Assembly: GCA_047495785.1 (NCBI GenBank)
Contig: JBLDXI010000004.1
Location: forward strand, 868,001 to 932,000
Direction: 5' to 3'
Source of the DNA: Lepidodermella squamata
Taxonomy: Eukaryota > Gastrotricha
DNA: 64,000 nucleotides
Shown here: positions 46,363 to 56,538 of the stretch, one piece after another
Layout: every line of letters starts with the position of its first letter
Numbering within the stretch: the stretch's first letter is position 1
Notes under the pieces: generated by a model
What the model saw: only the letters and a program-made list of their open reading frames with translations
What the model was told of the DNA's origin: nothing
Database searches by the model: none
Position numbers and translations under genes: made by a program

Positions 46363-46424
46363 TCAAGAGCTTGGCATAGATCGATCGCATGAAGCTTGTT
46401 CAACAGTCGCACCACAACCGACCG
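46363..46424 (-). pseudogene. Copy H: 3' relic of a type I lectin-family gene
   Basis: The last ~20 codons of a type I tail are readable, GCGATVEQASCDRSMPSS then TGA, aligning with the end of copy G (SCGVTIEQALCERFMPSP). Homology stops at about 46,425, where a foldback element begins. Everything upstream of the last codons is missing. Confidence 0.75.
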
Positions 46425-46454
46425 CAAAATATAGTATGGGGCATAAATATTGAG

Positions 46455-47260
46455 CCGACTTTAATTACTGACAGCGCAGTCATTTCGGCTCCGATTCTCA
46501 CATATCTTATACCGTTGGAAAGCCCGTGAATTCTAGTTTATTTCGCTCAAGGAACCGAATTCAAGTTACAGCAAGTTATAACTAAGTGAGGTTTGAGCTG
46601 TAAGCTGTAAAATGACCCTAAAATGACCCAAATAGCCATGAATATGCCGACAAAGGTCATTTTCGCCTCATTTTGTGGCAGAAGAGACTTGCGCAAGCAT
46701 GCTACGGATAACAAGCTTTGGCTTTTTCACTTGCTGGCGAGCTTGCTACGTGTGTTCGTGGCTTTATTCCATCCTAAGGTTGTCCAATTCATTTTTGAAG
46801 TTGACTTCTAACCCACTGAGTTAAAAATGATCTGTCAGCTCTTCATCACTGGACTGGGGTCTCGCTTATTTTGCTAAAATTTGGAGATGTGTGCCTATAG
46901 GGTATACCTTCTTTTTCTCGCATCATGGTGTCGCAAATGGAGCATATATCAATGTCCCAAATCATTGCCAGAGATGCCTAGAGCATGCCGGGATAGTGAC
47001 GTGCCAATTTGTTAGGGTCTGGGAGCGTCCAGAGTTTGCCTTTGATGTGTACGAAAACTATTAGAATTTAAGTTTTTGAAAGATGGGGATTTTTTGTGCG
47101 ATCAACGCAACGCGGCTTCTTTAATTTGCTATAACTTGGATTCGGTCAGTATCCCTTGGGCGAATTTTAGGGCAAGAAACTATTTTTTATGGGCTTTCCA
47201 ACGGTATAGGGAGAATGAGAAACGGAGCCGGAATTACTGCGCCGTGAATAATTGAGGGCA
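46455..47260. repeat. ~800-bp foldback element truncating relic H
   Basis: Arms of about 80 bp, with CCGTTGGAAAGCCC and GCGCAGT inside, mirror each other at ~46,465-46,545 and ~47,165-47,250. Interior has no convincing ORF. Confidence 0.75.
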
Positions 47261-48095
47261 CGCGACCTTCATTTTTATTCACTCATCGCCCTATCCGCCC
47301 ATTGTAATTTTTCCGATTTTTAATTATTTTCTAAAATTCCCATAGAAAGTGTTTCATTTCCCGCAAATTTCCAACAAATTTACTGGAAAACTAGAAGCGC
47401 TCCTCTATCGAATGAGCCCCGTCTCATGAGACGGTTTTTTCAAGTTTTTTAAAGAAATTTTAAAGTTGACGACTTTGACGAAAAATCGCCATTTTAAGAG
47501 TCTTACAGGACGGGAAAAAATTAACCGTAGTTCTACCGTAGAAATTGCCGTAGTTTTTCCGTAGTTTTTCCGTAGTGCTAATTTCTACCGTAGAAGCAGC
47601 AAATAGGGTCAAAAATATCAGGAAAAAATAAAAAATGCAGTGAGCGGCCGCAGTGAATCGAACCACCAATACTGATTACTCATTAAATCACCCATGCCCC
47701 CAACCAATTATGCCACCCACTACTTCACAAAGTATAAAGCGATTAACGGGCTGTTCTCGTCCTTGATAATATATTAAATAAATACCTATAAGGATCAAGG
47801 TAAGCATGGATCTACCCATGACAGACGGATAGAGGGCCCTCGGTTCTGAAACCCCGGAAGATTTCAAGCCCGCGGGGGCCCAGGGTTTAGCGGTTATGAC
47901 GCGTAAAAACGCCAAACTTTCGCGATTGCTCGCATTTTGGGCCGACTTTCCGGCCAGTTTTCAATGCCAGGGAAACTTTTCTTCGGGTTCTAACCATGAC
48001 AGACGAATAGAGGGTCCTCGGTTCTGTAACCCCGAAAGATTTCTGAAAAATCCCAATGGGTGGATAGGGCGGTATGAGTGAATAAAAAGGTCGCG
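47261..48095. repeat. ~835-bp MITE sharing the CGCGACC arm family
   Basis: Arms CGCGACCTTCATTTTTATTC (inward) at 47,261-47,315 and mirrored at 48,042-48,095, both containing CCCTATCCGCCCAT-like sequence. Two imperfect direct repeats with ACCATGACAGACG lie at ~47,815 and ~47,993. Confidence 0.75.
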
Positions 48096-48558
48096 TTTCC
48101 ACGTGTTGGTGTGAATTCAGGAAGATCGTTACCTTTCGATGTTTATTGAGTTGTCTATGTTAAAAAGAGTTAATTGTTACCAGGTCTGCTGTGCAGCCTA
48201 TGGTGTAGGATCGATATTAAACCATAAATTTGTGATATTAATTCATTTTATTCATAGTTTGTGCTAGATTACGTCCATTTTTTGTTTATTTTTTTCTTCA
48301 CAAATCATAATACCTATAATGGAAAATGCTTAAAAACTGCACTCAATCGAGAGAAACACGGACTTGAACTCTTCAACACGCGCCGAAAAAAACGGGCACG
48401 TGACAAGTTCAATATCGCACCACAAGGAGTGTCGCCATAAAAAATATCGAAAAAAACAACATTAACAACGCACCGTCATTCACGATTCATTCGATACAAT
48501 TTAAAAAAAATTCACATTGTAACATTTTAACTGATTTTTTCCAAAGCTCATTCGATCA
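48096..48558. other. Upstream region of copy E
   Basis: AT-rich; presumed promoter region of copy E. No TATA box or operator could be fixed. Confidence 0.4.
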
Positions 48559-51500
48559 ATGGTTTCTTATCACTGTGCTCTGCTGCTGATCCTATTGCTG
48601 GCGTCAAGTGACCCGGCTTCGGGTAAAGAGTTGAGCTGGGTTCGCTGCTTCTCGCAGTTCAGCAACCGATTCACCAACTGCGTACCAGCTGCCGATGGCT
48701 GTAATCCACTCACTGAATTCCAGGTTTGCCACAATTTACTTGCATGCGTACAGTAACCTGATGATTGTTGAATTTTTTACCAACTAGTGGGGCGGCATTT
48801 TTCAAACGACTGGCGTCTGCAACAATGGGGTTAGTTTTACTCTTCAGTTTATTGTTTGTTAATTAAATCCTCTGTTTTGTCTATAGAATGCCCGAATGTG
48901 CTACAAATACGAGGCTCTTACTCCGTTTTGTGTACCTGGTAACATTGGCTGTAACAACCCGGGTGATATGAATGTAAGCCTCGTTTCATTTTTTGAAGTC
49001 TCTAAACTCTAAATAAAAATCTTATTTTTCTACTTTTTTCACATCAATCTTCAAACACAAAAAAAGTCAAAATAATTCTTTTGATTCTTGGCAAATTTTA
49101 AGATGAGGTCTCCTGAATTCTGAATAATGACCAGCATTTTATTCTGATTTTAATTTGTTAAAACAGCAAAATCTCATTTTCGATTTTTGATGTACATATT
49201 AACTTTGCATCCCGCACTCGGTGCGGGAATGAACCGTCATTCTCATCCCGCAGCATCCCGCATTTCATCCCGTAGTCCATCCCGCGTATCCCGCAGTTCA
49301 TCCCGCAGTCCATCCCGCCTATCCCGCAGTCTATCCCGCACCGCGTCCCGCAGCTGAGATTATGGAGGGTGCGGGATCACGCAACGGTCCTGCTGAAGAA
49401 GTGCGGGATGGCAGCTGCGGGATGGTGTGCAGGATGGTGCGGGATAACAGTGCGGAAAAGAAACTAACGATCTTTCCATAGTGAATTTATTGGAGCTGTT
49501 ATTGCAAAAAGGGCGGCACGCGACCACTTTTTATGACACCAAACACCCTATCCGCCCATTATAATTTTAATTAATTTCAAAAAATAAAAAAGCCTAAGGT
49601 ACCTCTTTTGAAAATTTTGATTTTCTGCTCATAAATAAGCAGCCCTCTATCTATTGATACCAGGCACACCTAGTGTTCCCGCATGAATACTTTTCTGAAA
49701 TTCGCCAAAAAGGGCTATATTTGGTGTTTTTGGGCAAAATTGCCATTCTTCTGCCACTTCGAGCACTAGGTGTGCCTGGTATCAATAGATAGAGGGCTGC
49801 TTTTAGTATTTATGAGCAGAAAATCAAAATTTTCAAAAGAGGTACCTTAGGCTTTTTCATTTTTTGAAATTAATTAAAATTATAATGGGCGGATAGGGTG
49901 TTGGGTGTCATAAGAAGTGGTCGCGTGCCGCCCTTTTTGCAATAACAGCTCGAATAAATTCACTATGGAAAGATCGTTAGTTTCTTTTCTGTTACAGTGT
50001 TGTCAATGGTTCGACACAATACGAATAGGTGTACAAATAAGAGGCCCTTACTCCGTTTACCGAACCTTGTAACATTGGCTGTACAACCTGGTTGATTTGA
50101 ATGTGAGCCTCGATTCATTCACCAATCAAACATCAAATTTCAAATTTTATTGCTTTATTGTTAATACATTGTTTTGTTTTACTTTTGCCGCAGACGTTCT
50201 GGTTTAACGATCAGAATGCGACGTTGAGCTTGAAATTTAACCTCAACGAATGCGAGAAAAAGAAAGCTACATTCGAGGTAAGATTTTAGAAAACTTGGTC
50301 ATAATGCATTGTTCTTTATATTTGCATCTTTCCAGACTTGGAAATTTCGGCGCTGTACGTCGAACAACGTCATCAAAACGTGTGTTCCGGATCCTTATTC
50401 CTGCCCCAACAACTGGGTGCGTCCTTTCCGCAATCATGGGCGTCGTATCTTTGATTCTCGGTTTCGTTTCGTCTACAGGTTACTGAATCACTTTTGTATC
50501 CCGATCTCGCGTCTGGCATCAATGGAACAGGTTTGCGAAATTGATTTATTTTATCGGAGTCATGTGACATGAGAAGTAAATCACATATTCATCAGAATAA
50601 TCAAAAAACAACATGTTTACTGTGAAGAAGGAAACCATGGCTTATACAGTGTGTTTTTTAAGGAATCCAGTGGTGTTGACTTTATGTTTTTTGGTGTTGT
50701 CATAAAGACATGGATAAAAAATCGTTCGATCGCTCGCTGCGCTCGCTCGCGATATCCTCATTTGTCAATACTTCGATTCTGTTGATAGTGAGGAATGATT
50801 ATGTAAACTTGTGAGCGCAGCGAGCTTAAGCTAACGGTTTTTCACGTAATTTTGGCTGAAAGTAGTCTAAAATAGGATGTTTTTCGCGTCATGATGACGA
50901 ATCTCTCCGCGAGGCACTCTAGCGACTTGCAAGATGTTACCCGTGAGTAAACGTAAGAAAATATAAAAGCCATTAGTAAATTTCACACATAATAAATCTC
51001 AGAAATTTTCTTGTTATTTTTCAATGCGGTGGACATTTTTCAGGAATAAGAGCTTAAATCAAAAGTGTTATTCTAAGGCGGTTCAATTCTCTCCCAAATT
51101 CGGCCGCAGGGTGCGATCTTGGATCCCGGAGCTGTCAGGAATGGAAATTGTATTTCCTGTATTTGCTAAACTCCACTAATAAGCGAGCGAAGCGAGAAAA
51201 TTTTGAAGATTTCTAACTGAAACACGCTCCTAAACCTCTAAAAATGAACAAACCTGTGGGATAAATTCTCATTTTGCTGTCTGGCCCGGGTGATGCGCCT
51301 TTTTTTGGTGTTGACATTGTCAACCATGTCCACCCCTTAAAAAAAACTCTGGCTTATAGGTTTAGGAAATCAGGAAATTTCATCATCAAACATTGGCCAC
51401 GGCTATTGTTTTTCTCAGCACTCGAAAAAATCGGGCTTTTATTCGAGGCTTTTTTTATCTTGGAGATAATATTATTCAAAGAAATTCGGTATTTCAAAAG

Positions 51501-54500
51501 CTGCGTCCTGGTAAGTCTCATGGAAAGGCGCTATGTTTTCGTGTTTTTTCAGTCACGGTGCCTGTGAGCGAGAAGCCGCACGTCCGCTTTTTCGACTCGG
51601 CAACTGGCAAATTCGACGGCTGCCGACCACAAAGCACTGGCTGCTTGGCTAACAACGAAACTCAGCAATATTCAGCAAATGTTTACATCAACTATCAAAG
51701 CTGCCTGCTCGGAGTAAGTCTCTTCTAATTTACCCGCATTTGATGTCTATAATTTCATTTTTGAACAGAACGCGGTTTCATGCAAAGATTCGTCTAACCG
51801 AAGTTCATGCTACGCCGCCTGCCCTCGAGACCTAACCCAGGTGAAACTTTGAAAACTCACGAATAAATTTTCCTATGGCAATGATTCTAAAACAGGTTAA
51901 GCTCTTCTCGGACTCGCAGTCTTTCGAAGTGAACCACGGCAAGTGCATCGATGAGATATCGCCCACGGTGAGTTCGCACTAACTCGAAATCACGAATGTC
52001 GCTAGCTAGTCGCAAGTTCAACTGAAATTATATTTGTATGGTATGACACAGGGTTCGATCTTCGATCCCGGAGCTGCCGGGGATGGAAAAATTTTTTTTG
52101 CTGTATTTGCCAAAATGACTGGTCATTTTGAATTACGGTGTGGCTATTGGCACATAATTATGTGCCTCTTATTGGCTATTGGCACATACATTATGTGCCC
52201 CTTAATGGCTATTGGCACATAACGCTAATTTCAATTTTCGATGTTTTAGAAAGTCACGCATCGAAATGTTCCACGAGTATTGATATTAGGGTTTTCATCT
52301 ACGGGGAATCGAATGGCCATATCGAAATTGCAGTCATGGGCCCACAAATCGGGGTATCCGTCATCTAATGGGTAGCCCAAATAGAGTATCTGAAGTCTAT
52401 CGCATAGTTACGTGAAATCCGACGATTCCAGTGAATTCGCCGCCCCTAGATTGCTAATGCAAGGTTGAAATGCTGGTATCTGGGAATTAAACTCCCGAAA
52501 AAAGCAGTTAAATGAAAAATGTTATGTGCCAATAGCCATTAAGGGGCACATAATTATGTGCCAATTCGGTATTTCAAAAGCTGCGTCCTGGTAAGTCTCA
52601 TGGAAAGGCGCTATGTTTTCGTGTTTTTTCAGTCACGGTGCCTGTGAGCGAGAAGCCGCACGTCCGCTTTTTCGACTCGGCAACTGGCAAATTCGACGGC
52701 TGCCGACCACAAAGCACTGGCTGCTTGGCTAACAACGAAACTCAGCAATATTCAGCAAATGTTTACATCAACTATCAAAGCTGCCTGCTCGGAGTAAGTC
52801 TCTTCTAATTTACCCGCATTTGATGTCTATAATTTCATTTTTGAACAGAACGCGGTTTCATGCAAAGATTCGTCTAACCGAAGTTTATGCTACGCCGCCT
52901 GCCCTCGAGACCTAACCCAGGTGAAACTTTGAAAACTCACGAATAAATTTTCCTATGGCAATGATTCTAAAACAGGTTAAGCTCTTCTCGGACTCGCAGT
53001 CTTTCGAAGTGAACCACGGCAAGTGCATCGATGAGATATCGCCCACGGTGAGTTCGCACTAACTCGAAATCACGAATGTCGCTAGCTAGTCGCAAGTTCA
53101 ACTGAAATTATATTTGTATGGTATGACACAGGGTTCGATCTTCGATCCCGGAGCTGCCGGGGATGGAAAAATTTTTTTTGCTGTATTTGCCAAAATGACT
53201 GGTCATTTTGAATTACGGTGTGGCTATTGGCACATAATTATGTGCCTCTTATTGGCTATTGGCACATACATTATGTGCCCCTTAATGGCTATTGGCACAT
53301 AACATTTTTCATTTAACTGCTTTTTTCGGGAGTTTAATTCCCAGATACCAGCATTTCAACCTTGCATTAGCAATCTAGGGGCGGCGAATTCACTGGAATC
53401 GTCGGATTTCACGTAACTATGCGATAGACTTCAGATACTCTATTTGGGCTACCCATTAGATGACGGATACCCCGATTTGTGGGCCCATGACTGCAATTTC
53501 GATATGGCCATTCGATTCCCCGTAGATGAAAACCCTAATATCAATACTCGTGGAACATTTCGATGCGTGACTTTCTAAAACATCGAAAATTGAAATTAGC
53601 GTTATGTGCCAATAGCCATTAAGGGGCACATAATGTATGTGCCAATAGCCAATAAGAGGCACATAATTATGTGCCAATAGCAACACCCTTTGAATTATAA
53701 CCGAGCGAAGCGAGAAATTTTTTAAAATGTCCCACTAAAACATGCTCTACAACCTCTCAAAATTAACAAAACAGTGGGATAAATTCTCCTTTTGTCGTCT
53801 GGCCCGGCCGAGCTGGGGGTGATGATCCCCCCCACCCCCCCCTGAAAGTCGCACACTGGTATGACATGAGTAAAACGTTTATATCTGTACGGAGCCGCCC
53901 GAGATTTACGAGTCGGAACGAGCCGGAGGCGAGTTGCGATGAGTAAATCGAGTGCGGCGAGTTCAGATATGAACGATTTACGAATGTTATACCGTAAAAT
54001 ATCGAATTGTCATAGCGACTCGACCTATATTTTTGGCGACAATTCTATATTTTATGGCATATGGCCTAGTTTGAGCTTGTGGTTTGATGGTATAGCAATA
54101 AGGCAATCAGTTTAGCTACGAGATTTCCAGGCCTCATTCGGACAACCCGATGAAAGGAAAGCCGTATTCCATGTTCACCCGCTTACTTTGGATGTTCAAA
54201 TGCCTTTTAAATTTCCAATTCCTTAAACTGAAAGATCTCTAAAAAGAATGGGATTGGGACGTAATTTCAATGTTTTCGGGCCCTACCGTTTCAACTGAAC
54301 CGCGCTGCATAACGATGGCGTATTCACAAAATTGCGGCATCTTTTATTGAATAATTGATTAATCAATTATTTTTTTGATTAATTGAAATCAGCAGCAAAA
54401 CGTATGATACATTTTACGAGACTAACGGGATGGAAAGAGGGGCGTGGCGTGAGGGAGCACTCTGTGTTATCACCTGGCTTTATTACTATCATTTTAAACA

Positions 54501-55073
54501 AAAAAAAATTACTGTCTTACTGTCCCATGCAAATTTTAGCCGGCTGCGTATTTCCGCTGCGTCGATAACAGCGATGGAACAGTTCACTGTGTCACGGCGT
54601 CGGCAGGCTGCAATGCGGCAACTCAGCTTCGAATTCCGGCTAATTTGGTCTATCCGGACGAGGGCACTTGCAAGAATGCGACCAAGATGTACACGGTAGT
54701 AGTTTCTCGTGGACTCAGAGCTCATCTCTTGCCCAAATGCGCCGAGATAAATGCTACATTTGCCACGATTAGATCTGACGCCGAGCTAGCCGCCGCTAGG
54801 CTCGCGCTCGAGCAGGCTAGCTCTGCACTAGGTTCCACGGTTTATACGACATTGGTCGCTCTCAGTCGGCAAAACGGCATACTCAAATGGGATGACGGAT
54901 CGAGCTTCACTTACGTCGAAACGCAATGGGCTATGGTTCCATCTGATGATGGGTGTCCACGTTTAGTTTACTATTCTAAAGGTTCAAATAACCTTCCATC
55001 AGACGGTTATTACTATTTGTTAGATGATTGTGATAATACCTTTTCATACGGTATCTTGTGCGAGTATTTTTAG
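48559..55073 (+). CDS. Copy E: type I lectin-family gene on the opposite strand, with duplicated exons 7-9
   Basis: Exons: 48559-48723, 48788-48829, 48887-48973, 50194-50277, 50336-50416, 50479-50530, 51553-51713, 51769-51840, 51896-51967, [52633-52793, 52849-52920, 52976-53047 duplicate] and 54540-55073. Using one exon 7-9 block gives ~449 aa without a stop, with signal peptide, six repeats and a type I lectin tail (LKWDDGSSFTY, ending ILCEYF). Two repeat cysteines are lost: Gly in exon 6 (LASGING) and Phe in exon 7 (VRFFD). Using both blocks in series shifts the frame and stops at TGA 52645-52647. Introns 3 and 9 carry many repeats. The gene may be functional through exon choice, or decaying. 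Confidence 0.75.
49207..49452. repeat. CATCCCGCA minisatellite with inverted second half
   Basis: A run of ATCCCGCAG-type units (about ten) up to ~49,350 is followed by units of the opposite strand (GTGCGGGAT, about five) to ~49,448. It lies in intron 3 of copy E. The two halves could fold on each other. Confidence 0.85.
49457..49988. repeat. 532-bp foldback MITE with ~220-bp arms
   Basis: Near-perfect arms at 49,457-49,676 and 49,764-49,988, starting AAAAGAAACTAACGATCTTT, with a ~90-bp loop. The arms hold GGCACGCGACC and CCCTATCCGCCCATTATAAT, shared with 47,261 and, more weakly, 44,531. It lies in intron 3 of copy E. Confidence 0.9.
50023..50106 (+). pseudogene. Decayed duplicate of copy E exon 3
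   Basis: Sequence resembling exon 3 and its donor (ACTCCGTTT, GTAACATTGGCTGTA and GATTTGAATGTGAGCCTCG recur) lies just right of the 49,457 MITE. Base losses and an in-frame TAA (ACAAATAAGAGG versus ACAAATACGAGG) make it non-coding. Confidence 0.75.
51111..51300. repeat. Partial copy of the 53,129 hAT-like element
   Basis: Begins CAGGGTGCGATCTTGGATCC and shares GAGCGAAGCGAGAAA, GTGGGATAAATTCTC and GTCTGGCCCGG with 53,129-53,858. The right terminus is missing or not recognisable. Confidence 0.65.
51483..53302 (+). repeat. 1,080-bp tandem duplication carrying exons 7-9 of copy E
   Basis: 51,483-52,222 repeats at 52,563-53,302 with offset 1,080. I noticed one base difference in the exons, in exon 8 (TCA at 51,803 versus TTA, Ser to Leu). 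The junction at ~52,560 lies between a GTGCC repeat arm and the start AATTCGGTATTTC. Confidence 0.92.
52139..52560 (+). repeat. Foldback element, copy 1
   Basis: Left arm holds three GGCTATTGGCACATA units; the right arm is shorter (GTTATGTGCCAATAGCCATT). The core (~52,224-52,515) has orientation opposite to copy 2. Positions here and in copy 2 add to 105,824. Confidence 0.88.
53129..53858. mobile_element. 730-bp nonautonomous hAT element hosting a foldback element
   Basis: Left end CAGGGTTCGATC, right end (reverse complement) CAGTGTGCGACTTTCAGGGG, with the exact 8-bp duplication GTATGACA at 53121-53128 and 53859-53866. A foldback element (53,219-53,688) occupies most of it. The left part also occurs at 52,049 through the tandem duplication. 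Confidence 0.85.
53219..53688 (-). repeat. Foldback element, copy 2 (core inverted)
   Basis: Both arms are full length here (GGCTATTGGCACATAATTAT at each end). The ~290-bp core between them is reversed relative to copy 1, as expected after recombination between the arms. Confidence 0.88.
53859..53994. repeat. ~136-bp MITE flanking the hAT element
   Basis: Arms GTATGACATGAGTAAAACGT and its near mirror ending at TTATACC. The hAT element of 53,129 appears to have inserted at its left edge. Confidence 0.65.
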
Positions 55074-55125
55074 TGAAGCTATGAGTATCGAGCCTTTTCG
55101 CGACGAAGTGAAGGTGAATAATTGT

Positions 55126-56530
55126 CAGAGCTTTGGATTTGATTTGATTTGATTTACGGCTTAAATCACGGACCTCCTTCAATCAATCAAAATCGATCTT
55201 GTCCCAATTTTCCAGGACTAAAGCCATCAAATCAAATCATCGACAACCATGAATCCAGACTTGGGAAAACTCCTGAGTAGGACGATTCAAAATTCTTCGA
55301 TTCTGATTCCGATTTTTAAAAGTAGATTCTTGACTCCTGAGTCTGAAAATAGATTCCGATTCTAACCCATTCAATTCTGATTCCCGATTCTGAAAAAATT
55401 CTCGGTTTTATCGTAACGTGCGCCTGAATATTAAAAATTAAAAACCAAACCACACCTTTGACACGCGTTTACATACAATTCGGTCAATGCTCTTTTCTGC
55501 TGGGTTACATGAGTGGACTTCTACCATGTTTCTCGTACTCACCTTAGCGGCGCACAGCTTAGCGGGCTTGCCCTGCGATGAAAATAGGTAGTAAAACGGC
55601 CTGGCATTAGTGCGCGCGCATTCGCACAAGACGTACGTGATCACCTGTACTCGCCAATAATTGTACACGCAACGCTATTGGATACGCAATCACACCGCGC
55701 GCGTCTGTTCTTGGAGCTGTAATGCGATTGGTTGACAATCATGTAAACACAGCGTGTCATAATTATAACTGAAACGCTATTGGCTGGTCAGTAAATGTTT
55801 ACAAGTTAACCTGGGCAAATTGCCCGCTTATATTTTTACTCGGCACGCTATTGGTCTACGCTAACTTGACGCGCGCGCGATCGGAAATTTTATTGGCGGA
55901 AAGTTTCTCTCGCGGCAATACGCAAAGTCACGTGATGCTATGTTTAACGTGGCGGTTGATTGGAGGCGAAGACAGCGCGCGTTAATGCCAATCACGTGAG
56001 CTAATGTTTAACGTAACGCTATTGGTTGACAAATTGATAGGCAAAGGTGGAGGCAGCGCGCGTTAATGCCGGTTTTAGGAATCGCGATTCTCTGCGTCTT
56101 CCCGATTCTCGACGGTGCCGATTCTGATTCCGACTCTCAAAAAACGATTCGCGAAATGTTCGATTCAAAATTCCCTAAAGAATCGGAGTCAGAACCGAGA
56201 ATCTCGATTCTTTAGAGTCGAATCCCCAAGTCTGCATGAATCACAATAAATCGCGAAACATCGGGATTTTCAGGAAGTTGGGGGCTTCGAAATGTCAAGA
56301 AATTGATAAAATAACGCGAATTTGAAGTAACTATCTCTTTCCATAGCAAATTTTCATTAAAAAGGAGGTTTGTACTTGTTTTTGCGGTATGTATCAAGTT
56401 TTTCGATTGCATCACCAAGGCTAAATCGAAATCAATCAAATCAGAATGCTTCCCCGCGTAAATCAATCATTTTAAATCTAAATCAGTCAAAATAGGGTCT
56501 AAATCAAATCAAATCTAATCCAAAGCACTG
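55126..56530. mobile_element. 1,405-bp nonautonomous hAT element, itself interrupted
   Basis: Ends CAGAGCTTTGGATTTGATTT and (reverse complement) CAGTGCTTTGGATTAGATTT, with exact 8-bp duplication ATAATTGT at 55118-55125 and 56531-56538. Without the nested insert it would be ~418 bp, close to its relative at 18,972 (479 bp). A degraded relative lies at about 60,440-60,745. Confidence 0.92.
55256..56234. mobile_element. 979-bp hAT-type element nested in the 55,126 element
   Basis: Ends CAGACTTGGG and (reverse complement) CAGACTTGGGGATTCGAC, with exact 8-bp duplication CATGAATC at 55248-55255 and 56235-56242. The interior has GATTCTGATTCCGA-rich flanks and a GC-richer middle with several CGCTATTGG copies (~55,670-56,040). 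No clear ORF. Confidence 0.9.
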
Positions 56531-56538
56531 ATAATTGT

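Noticed and set aside
47641-47725. tRNA-like sequence on the minus strand with an A box (TGGCATAATTGG) and B box (GGTTCGATTC)
   Set aside because: The seven-base acceptor arms do not pair and the T stem is poor, so it is not a tRNA gene. It may be a SINE remnant or chance.
52138-53686. 76-aa frames in the foldback element
   Set aside because: Produced by the GGCTATTGGCACATA arm repeats; no protein character.
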